Of a stretch of DNA of 16,386 nt, positions 7,418-14,222 are shown piece by piece. The notes below the pieces were generated by a model, which saw only the letters and a list, made by a program, of their open reading frames with translations, was not told the DNA's origin and made no database searches. How positions within the stretch are numbered: the stretch's first letter is position 1; each line of letters starts with the position of its first letter. Position numbers and translations under genes: made by a program. Origin of the DNA: an uncultured Collinsella sp. (GTDB taxonomy: Bacteria > Actinomycetota > Coriobacteriia > Coriobacteriales > Coriobacteriaceae); NCBI GenBank assembly GCA_958346935.1, contig CATVTM010000047.1:1-16386 (forward strand), given 5' to 3'.

Positions 7418-7439
7418 GCACTTTGATAGCGTAAAGTGC
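7418..7439 (-). promoter_or_regulatory. Perfect GCACTTT-N8-AAAGTGC dyad upstream of the amidohydrolase
   Basis: Seven-base arms separated by eight bases lie 31-52 bases upstream of the amidohydrolase start, between it and the terminator of the transporter gene. The promoter of the two-gene unit must be in this short interval, although no clear -35/-10 pair is visible. The dyad could therefore be an operator for a regulator of the hydrolase and transporter pair. It may also form a small hairpin in the mRNA leader. Confidence 0.4.
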
Positions 7440-7465
7440 AAGGCACAACTGTAAGGGCATGGCAT

Positions 7466-7491
7466 AAAAAATGCCGCCCTGGGAGGGCGGC
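7466..7491 (-). terminator. Intrinsic terminator after the EamA transporter
   Basis: On the minus strand an 8-bp GC-rich stem (GCCGCCCT paired with AGGGCGGC, 7473-7491) with a three-base loop is followed by a T6 run at 7466-7471. It lies 12 bases beyond the stop codon. This is a textbook Rho-independent terminator, separating the transporter from the amidohydrolase unit. Confidence 0.9.
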
Positions 7492-7503
7492 GCAACAAGT
7501 TGT

Positions 7504-8487
7504 TTACAATTGCGGGTGAGATTTTCGGCGCAAGAAATCGAAATGCGTCTCACTCAAAATGATCGACAGGAAGATGAGCGCAAAGCCGGCAAGCAGGCGC
7601 GAGGTGAGCGCCTCCCCCATCAGCAGCACCGAAAACAACACGCCCGATGGCGACTCCATCGAAAGCAGCAGTGAGCCCGTCGAGGCCGGGACGTGCGCCA
7701 AGCCGACGTTTTGGATGAGCAGCGCCACGCACGTGCAGCCCACCGAGAGAAAGGCCATTACGCAGATAAAGCTCGGCGTCCACACGGACGAGGGCGCTTG
7801 GGTCTCGAACAACAGCGACGAGATCAGGCTTAGGACACCATTGCCCACAAACATCCAAAACGTGATGACGTTGATATCCATCTTGCGACCGTACTTGGCG
7901 GTCACCGCCATCTGGATGGCAAAGAAGACCGCGCCGCCCAGCGTAATGGCATCGCCGGCATTGAACTCGACGCTATCGAGCGCCACCAAGCCAATGCCCG
8001 CCAGGCACAGCAACGCGGCGCCCAAGTTGTAACGGGTAAGCTTTTCGCCGCTTAGGACGTAGCTCGCAAACGGAACCAAGATGCAGTACGTGCCCGTCAA
8101 AAACGCGCTTTTGCCTGCCGTGGTCTGTGCCAGGCCGATCGTCTGCAAACCGTAGGCACCCCACATGAGCGCGCCCATGCCAAGCCCGACGATCAGGTTG
8201 CGGGCATTGAAATGAGCGATGATGCGCTTATGGAAAATTGCAAACATAACCAGTGATGCCGGGAGAAAGCGAACATAGACCAGCTCGAACACCGGAATGG
8301 TGTCGAGTGCGTCCTTCATAGTGGTAAAGGAGTAGCCCCAGATAATCGCCACCGAAAGCAGTAGAACTTTCCAGAACAACGGCGAGCGTGCGCCGGCACC
8401 CCGGGGAATACCACCCGCGCCCAAATCCTCACGGGCTACAGGGCTATCGGGCATGTTTTCGATTTCGTTGGCAGCGTATTGGGCCAT
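7504..8487 (-). CDS. EamA/DMT-family transporter
   Basis: A drug/metabolite-transporter superfamily membrane protein of 327 residues with about ten helices in two EamA repeats. The first repeat spans roughly 38-162 and includes the typical GKSAFLTGTYCILVPF block. The second is about 177-315 and ends with a SGVLFSVLLMGE element matching the usual P-x-x-A-x-L-x-x-x-x-LGE region. The N-terminus has a roughly 35-residue cytosolic lead. The frame opens at a GTG at 8502, but ATG 8485-8487 has GAGGA six bases upstream and is preferred. Terminators on both sides suggest it is transcribed alone. The substrate cannot be read from the sequence; members export or import amino acids, metabolites or drugs. 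Confidence 0.92.
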   Translation of the reverse strand: MAQYAANEIENMPDSPVAREDLGAGGIPRGAGARSPLFWKVLLLSVAIIWGYSFTTMKDALDTIPVFELVYVRFLPASLVMFAIFHKRIIAHFNARNLIVGLGMGALMWGAYGLQTIGLAQTTAGKSAFLTGTYCILVPFASYVLSGEKLTRYNLGAALLCLAGIGLVALDSVEFNAGDAITLGGAVFFAIQMAVTAKYGRKMDINVITFWMFVGNGVLSLISSLLFETQAPSSVWTPSFICVMAFLSVGCTCVALLIQNVGLAHVPASTGSLLLSMESPSGVLFSVLLMGEALTSRLLAGFALIFLSIILSETHFDFLRRKSHPQL

Positions 8488-8527
8488 GGAACATCCTCGC
8501 ACTCAATCTGGGCGTGGTGTCCGCACG

Positions 8528-8556
8528 CGTATGGCTGCGTGCCGCCTCATGGTCAA
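8528..8556 (-). promoter_or_regulatory. Putative promoter of the EamA transporter gene
   Basis: On the minus strand TTGACC (8551-8556, five of six matches to TTGACA) is followed after 17 bp by CATACG (8528-8533, three of six matches to TATAAT). The pair lies just after the terminator of the upstream unit and about 40 bases before the start codon. The -35 is good and the -10 is poor. Confidence 0.35.
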
Positions 8557-8591
8557 ATAAAAACAGGGCGCACCGGACCCCCGGCACGCCC
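8555..8591 (-). terminator. Intrinsic terminator of the Pip operon
   Basis: The minus strand carries an 11-bp stem (8566-8576 with 8581-8591) and a four-base loop, followed by TGTTTTTATTT. Two of the 11 pairs are G.U on the minus-strand RNA. It lies 230 bases beyond the second Pip gene stop, so it ends a transcript that includes the whole of repeat copy A, or ends an RNA made from that repeat. Confidence 0.8.
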
Positions 8592-8673
8592 CGCTACTGT
8601 AGCAACAACCAGCGTTGCACCGCAATCCAGCCCACTAAAGTACCGACTTGAATAACCTCGATGTTCCGTCAAC

Positions 8674-8823
8674 GTCAGCGAAAACGACCCTAAGCGAGCA
8701 AGGTGACGTGAAATGAAAGGGCGCTGACCTTCTGATCGCGCCCTTGAAATTGAACGTCAGATTGCCGCTTAGGGGCGTTTGCAGCGTCGAGCCGTTACGC
8801 GGTTTGGTAAAACCGCGTAACTA
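8674..8823. repeat. Structured repeat element, copy A
   Basis: This 150-bp element is also present at 14069-14217. Its first 40 bases and last 75 bases match copy B with one substitution in each block. The middle 35 bases (8714-8748) are unrelated in sequence but again form a hairpin, AAGGGCGC/GCGCCCTT (8717-8724 with 8738-8745). The flanks pair through ACCCTAAGCG and CGCTTAGGGG and then TGACGT/ACGTCA. A separate perfect 12-bp hairpin with a GGTA loop closes the right end (8794-8821). The terminal CTA is, on the minus strand, the TAG stop of the Pip gene. Role unknown. Confidence 0.85.
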
Positions 8824-11010
8824 GATTAATTTGGTCGACTCCAGCTTTTCGATGATCCAGTCGTTGGCCTTGATGACCGGGCGGCGGAAGACGACGCCCA
8901 GGCCCAGCGACGGAATCAGATAGCTCGCCAAGATACCCAGCTCAACCCAGTACTCCATATGGTAGGCGCCAGCCATGGCGGCGTGCATGGCGTTGATGCC
9001 GTGGGTAAACGGCAGGAACGGGTAGATCGCCTGGAACACGGGGCCGGTCATCTCGATGGGGAACGTACCGCCTGAACCGCCGACCTGCATGACCAACAGC
9101 ACGACAGCGAGCGCCTTGCCGATATCGCCAAACGAAACCGTGAGCGTGTAGACGATATTGGAGAACACGAGACTCGCGACCCAGCCCGCCAGCACAAACT
9201 GCAGCGGGTTGTCGCATTGGATGCCAAAGAACAGGATGTCGCCCGCGCACACGAGTGTCGCCTGCAGCAGGGCCAGACCTCCAAAGAACAGGTAGCGGCC
9301 CAGGTAGATCTCGTGCAGGCGCACGGGGATCAGCTCGTTGATGAGCTCATCGTCAACCGATACCTTCATCATGGCCGCCAGCACGATCGAGCCGACCCAC
9401 AGCGACAGGATCGTATAGAACGGCGCCATGGCCGAACCGTAATTGCGGATCGGATAGACCGGCTTGCGGTCGAGCGCGACGGGGCCGGAAAGCGACACGG
9501 CCAAACCCTCGGGATCGTTGCCGATCATCGTCTTGATCGTGGCAAGGTCGTCCGACATCAGGGCGCCATCGAGCTCGTCCTTAAAGGCGCTAATCTTGTC
9601 CGATGCCTCACCCAGCTGATCGGAAGCCTTGTTGACCAGCGTCGCAGCCTTGGAGAGGCCCTTTGCGAGCGAGCCAGAGGCGTCGGTCAGACCGCTCACG
9701 GCGCTATCCAAGTCACCCGAGATACCGTTCAGGGAATCCAGAACGCCCGAAATGGTCTTCTTGAGCTCCTTGGCCTTAACCGAGAACGTGGAATCGTAGT
9801 CGGACTTGGCTCCCGAGATACCCGCCTTGGCATCGGCGATGGCCTGGTCGACCTCGGCACGCGAGTTGTTGACCTCCGCCATGCCGTCCGAAAGGGACTT
9901 TGCGGTCGCCGTCAGGTCCTTCGCATTGTTGCGGTACTCCACGGCAATTCTGCCCAGCGACGTCGCAGCGGACTCGAGACCGTCTTTGAGCTTGTCATCA
10001 CTCACCTGGTCGGCAAGGTTACGGAGCTGATCGGTCATCGCATCGATATCGTCAGCACGCGTATTGAGCGCCGCTGCGGCTTCGTTGAGCTGAGACACCG
10101 TAAGGTCAACATGCTGATTCGCGGCATCGAATGCCTTCGCAAGCTCGGCGGACACGTTGTCGAACGAGCCCGCGCTTCCGTCAATCGCCGCGTCAACGGC
10201 ATCGTTGGCGGCCTTGAGCGCTTCCTTGGAATCATTGATGCCACTCTTGGCGTGCTCCATCAGCTGCTTCGTCGACTCATCAACGGTGCCCGTCTGCTTG
10301 AGCATGCCGCCCGCCGATGTCAGTGAATCGGACGTGGAGCTCAAAATGCCCGCGAGCGACGTCGCACTCGCCTGAACGTCCTGCAGGTCCTCGACCGAAT
10401 CGCCCAGCGTCGAGGACAGATTGGCGATAAAGCTGCTCACCTGGTCGGTACTCATATAGTCGAGCAGGCTGGACACGGTCTTAAGGCCGATGGTCGTGAT
10501 GGTCTTGGTAAAGGTCTCGTTGACCTGACTCTGGACGGCGCTCGAACCCTTTTCAGTCACGATCTGTGCGATGGCGTTGGCCTTCTGATTCTCATAGAAC
10601 TCGATATCGGCGTGCTTCACCTCGGTCGAGAAAAGCGTCATCATGTCGGCGCTAAACGTTTTAGGGATAACGACGGCAGCGTAGTACGCGCCCGACTTAA
10701 CGCCCTCAATCGCCTTATCACGGTCGTTGAGGACGACCCAGTCGAAGTTCTCGTTGCCGCGCAGGGTGGCGGTTACGTTTTCGCCCACGTTGACCTCGAC
10801 GGGAATCAGATCGCTCTCGTAACCCTCATCGGTGTTGACCACTGCAATCTTAAGGTTGCCGGTATTGCCGTAGGGATCCCAGCTTCCGGCGATGTTAAAC
10901 CATGCATAGAGACATGGCACGATGATCAGGCCCATCACGACGACCATGCCGATCACGGAGCGAGACACGTTTTGGACATCGCGCTTAAACAGGTGCAGGA
11001 TGTTTTTCAT
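8821..11010 (-). CDS. YhgE/Pip-family membrane protein, second of the pair
   Basis: A 729-residue membrane protein of the phage-infection-protein (Pip/YhgE) family, related to ABC-2-type permeases. An N-terminal helix (about 18-40) ends in the family motif WDPYGN (44-49). A long extracellular domain follows, rich in Ala, Ser, Asp and Lys with coiled-coil character (about 190-480). A C-terminal block of five or six helices (about 528-715) contains the conserved FPIEM and LPFTHGIN segments. In Lactococcus, Pip is a phage receptor; its normal role is unclear. The ATG follows the stop of the upstream paralogue with no gap and has a near-ideal AAAGGAGGTGA ten bases upstream, so the two are co-translated. 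The stop codon overlaps the end hairpin of repeat copy A. Confidence 0.9.
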   Translation of the reverse strand: MKNILHLFKRDVQNVSRSVIGMVVVMGLIIVPCLYAWFNIAGSWDPYGNTGNLKIAVVNTDEGYESDLIPVEVNVGENVTATLRGNENFDWVVLNDRDKAIEGVKSGAYYAAVVIPKTFSADMMTLFSTEVKHADIEFYENQKANAIAQIVTEKGSSAVQSQVNETFTKTITTIGLKTVSSLLDYMSTDQVSSFIANLSSTLGDSVEDLQDVQASATSLAGILSSTSDSLTSAGGMLKQTGTVDESTKQLMEHAKSGINDSKEALKAANDAVDAAIDGSAGSFDNVSAELAKAFDAANQHVDLTVSQLNEAAAALNTRADDIDAMTDQLRNLADQVSDDKLKDGLESAATSLGRIAVEYRNNAKDLTATAKSLSDGMAEVNNSRAEVDQAIADAKAGISGAKSDYDSTFSVKAKELKKTISGVLDSLNGISGDLDSAVSGLTDASGSLAKGLSKAATLVNKASDQLGEASDKISAFKDELDGALMSDDLATIKTMIGNDPEGLAVSLSGPVALDRKPVYPIRNYGSAMAPFYTILSLWVGSIVLAAMMKVSVDDELINELIPVRLHEIYLGRYLFFGGLALLQATLVCAGDILFFGIQCDNPLQFVLAGWVASLVFSNIVYTLTVSFGDIGKALAVVLLVMQVGGSGGTFPIEMTGPVFQAIYPFLPFTHGINAMHAAMAGAYHMEYWVELGILASYLIPSLGLGVVFRRPVIKANDWIIEKLESTKLI

Positions 11011-13791
11011 TTATGCCTCACCTCCTTTAGAGTGCTTGCCAAGCGGGGCGCCATCCTCATTCATCACAAATGTGTCGTCCCCGTTCGCGGGCACATGGTG
11101 CATATCGTGGTGAATGGACTGGTCGACAGCCTGATCCTTGGAGCTAGAACCTCGCTCGCTGGCATTCAGGCCGAACATGCGACGAGCGGCCGGAATGGCG
11201 GCCGTGTGCTCGCGCATCTCGCGGCGCAGGTCCTCATCCGAAAGCGCCGAGATGCGCATCTGGGTGTTGAGGCTCGAGCGGATGTACTCGATATTGATAA
11301 GCCAGCCGCAGATGGCAATAACCGAGATGATCCAAATGACAAGCAGGATGATCTTGCCGTTATTGTCGATATCGAGAACCGTCGACAGGACAAAGAGCAG
11401 GACCTGAACGCCCACCACGGCGGCAAAACCGCCCTTGATGTAGTACGGGTAGCGATGTTCAAAGGCGACCGCATGGTCGAGCAGTTCGCGACGGTACGAA
11501 TCGGAATCGAGCATGACACGCATGGCCGTGCGCAGCGAGTAGCGCTGGCGCGGCAGGTCGTTGGACTCGCAGATCATCATACCCGTCGTGGAAAGCTGTT
11601 TATCAAAGAGCAGGTTAAGGTTGAGCAGCAGCGGACGCAGCTGCAGACCGATAAAGAGCGCCACGATCAAGAACACGCCCAGAATGCACAGGTTAAACAG
11701 GTAGTTAAACGAGTACATGCCGCCGACCGTCTCGCGCAGCAGATTGATGCCGTAGGTAAAGGGCAGCAGCGGGTGCAGCCACTGGAAGAAGCCGGGCATC
11801 ATCTCGATGGGATACATGCCCGACGAACCCGGAATCTGCACGATGACGAGAATGACGCCGATTGCCTTGCCGATGTGCTTAAACGTAGTGGACAGCGCAT
11901 AGATGATATTGACGTAGGTGAACGAGATGGCGATGCCGCCCAGCACGAACAGCAGCGGGTTGATGCACTGCACGCCAATCACCAGATCGCCTACCGTAAC
12001 GATGGTGGCCTGGAGCGCGCCCAGGATCACCAGGAGCATCCAACGGCCGAAGTAGCCCTGGCGCGCCGTAAAGCTGCCAATGCCCTCGCGATCGACCTCG
12101 AGCTTGTAGATGGCGATGAGTACGTAACCGCCCACCCAAAGCGCCAGATTGGTGTAGAAGGGAGCGATGCCCGAGCCAAAGCTCTTGACCGGATAGATCG
12201 ACTTGGACGTCAGCTCGACCGGAGAGGCCATGAAATCTGCCACGTCATTGACATCGACGCCCATAAGGTCGGCGAGCTCGCCCATAGACTCAGAGGTCTG
12301 CAGCGCCGCGATGTCATTGGCTGCGGTCGCAAGCTTGTCCTGGACCTTGGCAAGCGAGGAATCGGTCTGGGACAGCGTGGTCTTGGCCTGGCCGAGCGTA
12401 GCGTTAAGCTGCGAAAGCGTACCGCGCGCACTTGCAATAGTAGGCGTGAGGCCAGACACGATTCCCGTCAGATCACCCGAGACGGCGGCAAATGAATCAA
12501 GCGCGCTCGAGGCCTTCGGCAGCGCGTTTTGACCCAGGTCCGTCTGGGCCTGGCCAAGGTTGGTCGCACCGGTCTGGATTGCGTTATTGATAGCGTCGCT
12601 GGCGCCCGAGACAGCCGCGGCGTCATTCGCCATGGCGCTCGACTGCGCAGACAGACCGTCCTTGATGCTCTGAAGCTTTTCATTCTGTTCGCGGAGCAAA
12701 TCGATGGTCGATACAATGCGCGCGTCAATTTCCTTGGAACCTGTCGACGTGTCATTAACGAGAATTTCCAAGTGCCCGATAACGGCCTTATTGTGGTCGA
12801 TCGTCGCTTGGAGAGACTCAAGCGAGTTGTCGATGCGGGTGGTCGTAGATGTGACCGCGCCCGTCAGCTTGCCAATCGCAGCGTTCGCGGAGGCTGACGT
12901 CTTGGTGAGCGCAAGGCTGCCTTCCGAGAGTGCCTTGGAGAGCGAGGCGACAGAGTTGCCCGCCGTAGCGCGCGCCTCGCCCAGCAGGTCATTGCCCTGA
13001 GCGATTGCCTGCGTTAGAGAGGGCGTCTGACCCTGCAGGCCCGCCAACGCGGCATCAGCCGAGGCGATAGCGCCACTCGTCTTATCGATGGCGGCATTCA
13101 TGTCGCCAATCGAATCGCGCACCTCACCCAAGGTACCGGATGCCTCTGATACCGAACCAGCCAACGAATTCTGAGTCTGGGTTGCCTTGTCCTTTAAATC
13201 GACCCCGGCATCCTTGGCGATGCTGGCAACGGTCTCGCCCACTGTGGAGACAAATTCCGAGTTGATCTGCTCCTCGATGGTGCTTGCACCGGTGTCGGTA
13301 ACCTTGGGCGCAATAGCACTCTTCTTCTCATTGACGTAGTACGTAAGCTTGGGCTGATGGTAGTTGCCGTCGAGCATCGAAACCAGGTTATCCGAGAAGT
13401 TCTTAGGGATTACGATGGCCGCATAGTACTCACCGCTCTCGACGCCCTCCTTGGCGTCGGCCGCCGAATCGACGAAGGTCCAGCCCAGCTGATCGTTCTC
13501 CTTGAGCTGATCGACGACCTGGTCGCCCGCGTTGAGCTCGCCCACCAAGTCGTTTTGGGTGCCCCGATCGTTGTTGGCGATGGCAATCTTGATACCCTGG
13601 GTGTTTCCGTACGGATCCCAGTTAGCCACGATGTTGTACCAGGCATACAGCGAGGGAATGACGCACACGCCCAAAGTAACCACCAGGGCGACGGGGTTCA
13701 CGAGCAATCGCTTGATGTCGCGCTTAAAGATCGCAAAGGAGACCTTTGCGTTGGATAGTTTGCTGCCGAGACTCACGCTTGGACCATCCAT
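11011..13791 (-). CDS. YhgE/Pip-family membrane protein with C-terminal extension
   Basis: The first and larger Pip paralogue. Counting from the frame opening at TTG 13860 (949 residues), an N-terminal helix (about 53-76) leads to WDPYGN (81-86). A long coiled-coil-like extracellular domain follows (about 200-540), then a multi-helix block (about 565-745) with PIEM and LPFTYGIN. Unlike its neighbour it continues about 200 residues further: a cytosolic stretch, two more helices (about 808-828 and 836-856) and a charged tail with HHDMHH (917-922). Starts at 13860, 13827 and 13791 all lack a good ribosome-binding site. ATG 13791 is chosen because family members begin shortly before the FKRD segment, and it leaves a leader hairpin outside the gene. 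It gives 926 residues. It is in operon with the second paralogue. Confidence 0.87.
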   Translation of the reverse strand: MDGPSVSLGSKLSNAKVSFAIFKRDIKRLLVNPVALVVTLGVCVIPSLYAWYNIVANWDPYGNTQGIKIAIANNDRGTQNDLVGELNAGDQVVDQLKENDQLGWTFVDSAADAKEGVESGEYYAAIVIPKNFSDNLVSMLDGNYHQPKLTYYVNEKKSAIAPKVTDTGASTIEEQINSEFVSTVGETVASIAKDAGVDLKDKATQTQNSLAGSVSEASGTLGEVRDSIGDMNAAIDKTSGAIASADAALAGLQGQTPSLTQAIAQGNDLLGEARATAGNSVASLSKALSEGSLALTKTSASANAAIGKLTGAVTSTTTRIDNSLESLQATIDHNKAVIGHLEILVNDTSTGSKEIDARIVSTIDLLREQNEKLQSIKDGLSAQSSAMANDAAAVSGASDAINNAIQTGATNLGQAQTDLGQNALPKASSALDSFAAVSGDLTGIVSGLTPTIASARGTLSQLNATLGQAKTTLSQTDSSLAKVQDKLATAANDIAALQTSESMGELADLMGVDVNDVADFMASPVELTSKSIYPVKSFGSGIAPFYTNLALWVGGYVLIAIYKLEVDREGIGSFTARQGYFGRWMLLVILGALQATIVTVGDLVIGVQCINPLLFVLGGIAISFTYVNIIYALSTTFKHIGKAIGVILVIVQIPGSSGMYPIEMMPGFFQWLHPLLPFTYGINLLRETVGGMYSFNYLFNLCILGVFLIVALFIGLQLRPLLLNLNLLFDKQLSTTGMMICESNDLPRQRYSLRTAMRVMLDSDSYRRELLDHAVAFEHRYPYYIKGGFAAVVGVQVLLFVLSTVLDIDNNGKIILLVIWIISVIAICGWLINIEYIRSSLNTQMRISALSDEDLRREMREHTAAIPAARRMFGLNASERGSSSKDQAVDQSIHHDMHHVPANGDDTFVMNEDGAPLGKHSKGGEA

Positions 13792-13822
13792 CCTGTCGTT
13801 GAATCGAATCGTACTATCGACA

Positions 13823-13864
13823 ACCATTGTACGGAGGCGCTTTAGTGCCTCACGGCACAATGGT
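13823..13864 (-). promoter_or_regulatory. Leader hairpin upstream of the Pip operon
   Basis: ACCATTGT (13823-13830) and ACAATGGT (13857-13864) are perfect inverted repeats. They enclose a second paired block, GAGGC/GCCTC with an adjacent CG/CG across a bulge. The structure falls between the predicted -10 box and the preferred start codon, so it would fold in the mRNA leader. Its arm also contains an alternative ATG at 13825-13827 and the opening TTG. It might control translation, or the dyad might be read as DNA. Confidence 0.45.
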
Positions 13865-13883
13865 GCTGAGTTTTGCGGGTAGC

Positions 13884-13919
13884 AATATACTACGAAGATG
13901 AGTTAGCGTACAGATGTAC
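13884..13919 (-). promoter_or_regulatory. Putative Pip operon promoter with a GTACA-N2-TGTAC operator
   Basis: On the minus strand TATATT (13884-13889) is a reasonable -10. The -35 position at 17-bp spacing reads TGTACG (three of six matches). That hexamer overlaps the perfect dyad GTACA-GA-TGTAC (13908-13919), a placement expected of a repressor or activator site. The regulator is not encoded in the window. Confidence 0.4.
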
Positions 13920-13975
13920 AGTATCCTAAATTTCAGCAGGTCACAAAACCACAACCCGCACAAATTATCAATCCG

Positions 13976-14035
13976 ACTAGTCATTGGGGACGTTCTTAAA
14001 CGACTAGTCAAACAAGAACGTCCCCGATGACTAGT
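13976..14035. repeat. 60-bp dyad with three ACTAGT sites
   Basis: The segment is symmetric about 14005/14006. The 22-base arms (13976-13997 and 14014-14035) match except T13985 opposite G14026. The exact centre is the palindrome GACTAGTC (14002-14009), and ACTAGT recurs at both outer ends. Each arm contains GGGGACGTTCTT or its complement, related to the GGGGACGG of hairpin 2 near hisS. It lies in the spacer between htpG and the Pip operon, next to repeat copy B. Role unknown. Confidence 0.8.
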
Positions 14036-14068
14036 TTGGACCACGAAAGCGTCGCTGGTTGAGCATAA

Positions 14069-14217
14069 GTCAGCGAAAACGCCCCTAAGCGAGCAAGGTG
14101 ACGTGAAAGAGGAGGGAAGCGTACTTCGGTACGCGACCGACGATTGAACGTCAGATTGCCGCTTAGGGGCGTTTGCAGCGTCGAGCTGTTACGCGGTTTG
14201 GTAAAACCGCGTAACTA
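14069..14217. repeat. Structured repeat element, copy B
   Basis: This is the partner of the element at 8674-8823. A perfect 15-bp stem (14077-14091 with 14160-14174) continues, after a one-base bulge, through GCAA/TTGC. A 2x2 internal loop and TGACGT/ACGTCA follow. The variable middle (14109-14142) holds GCGTAC-TTCG-GTACGC (14119-14134), a canonical UUCG tetraloop hairpin on plus-strand RNA. A 12-bp hairpin with a GGTA loop (14188-14215) ends the element. It begins five bases after the htpG stop, so it would form the 3' end of the htpG mRNA. On the minus strand the main stem is followed by TTTT, so it may act as an oversized terminator. Confidence 0.85.
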
Positions 14218-14222
14218 CCTAA

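Noticed and set aside
7388..7498. N-terminal extension of the amidohydrolase to 7498
   Set aside because: The extra codons read through the upstream gene's terminator, while ATG 7387 has a proper ribosome-binding site.
8674..8823. Integron attC site or insertion-sequence end
   Set aside because: The stem with a variable tip recalls attC, but no attC core bases, integrase, transposase or clear terminal inverted repeats and target duplications are visible.
10612..12495. A 627-codon plus-strand open frame across the two Pip genes
   Set aside because: It spans the junction of two well-supported genes on the other strand and has biased composition without family motifs.
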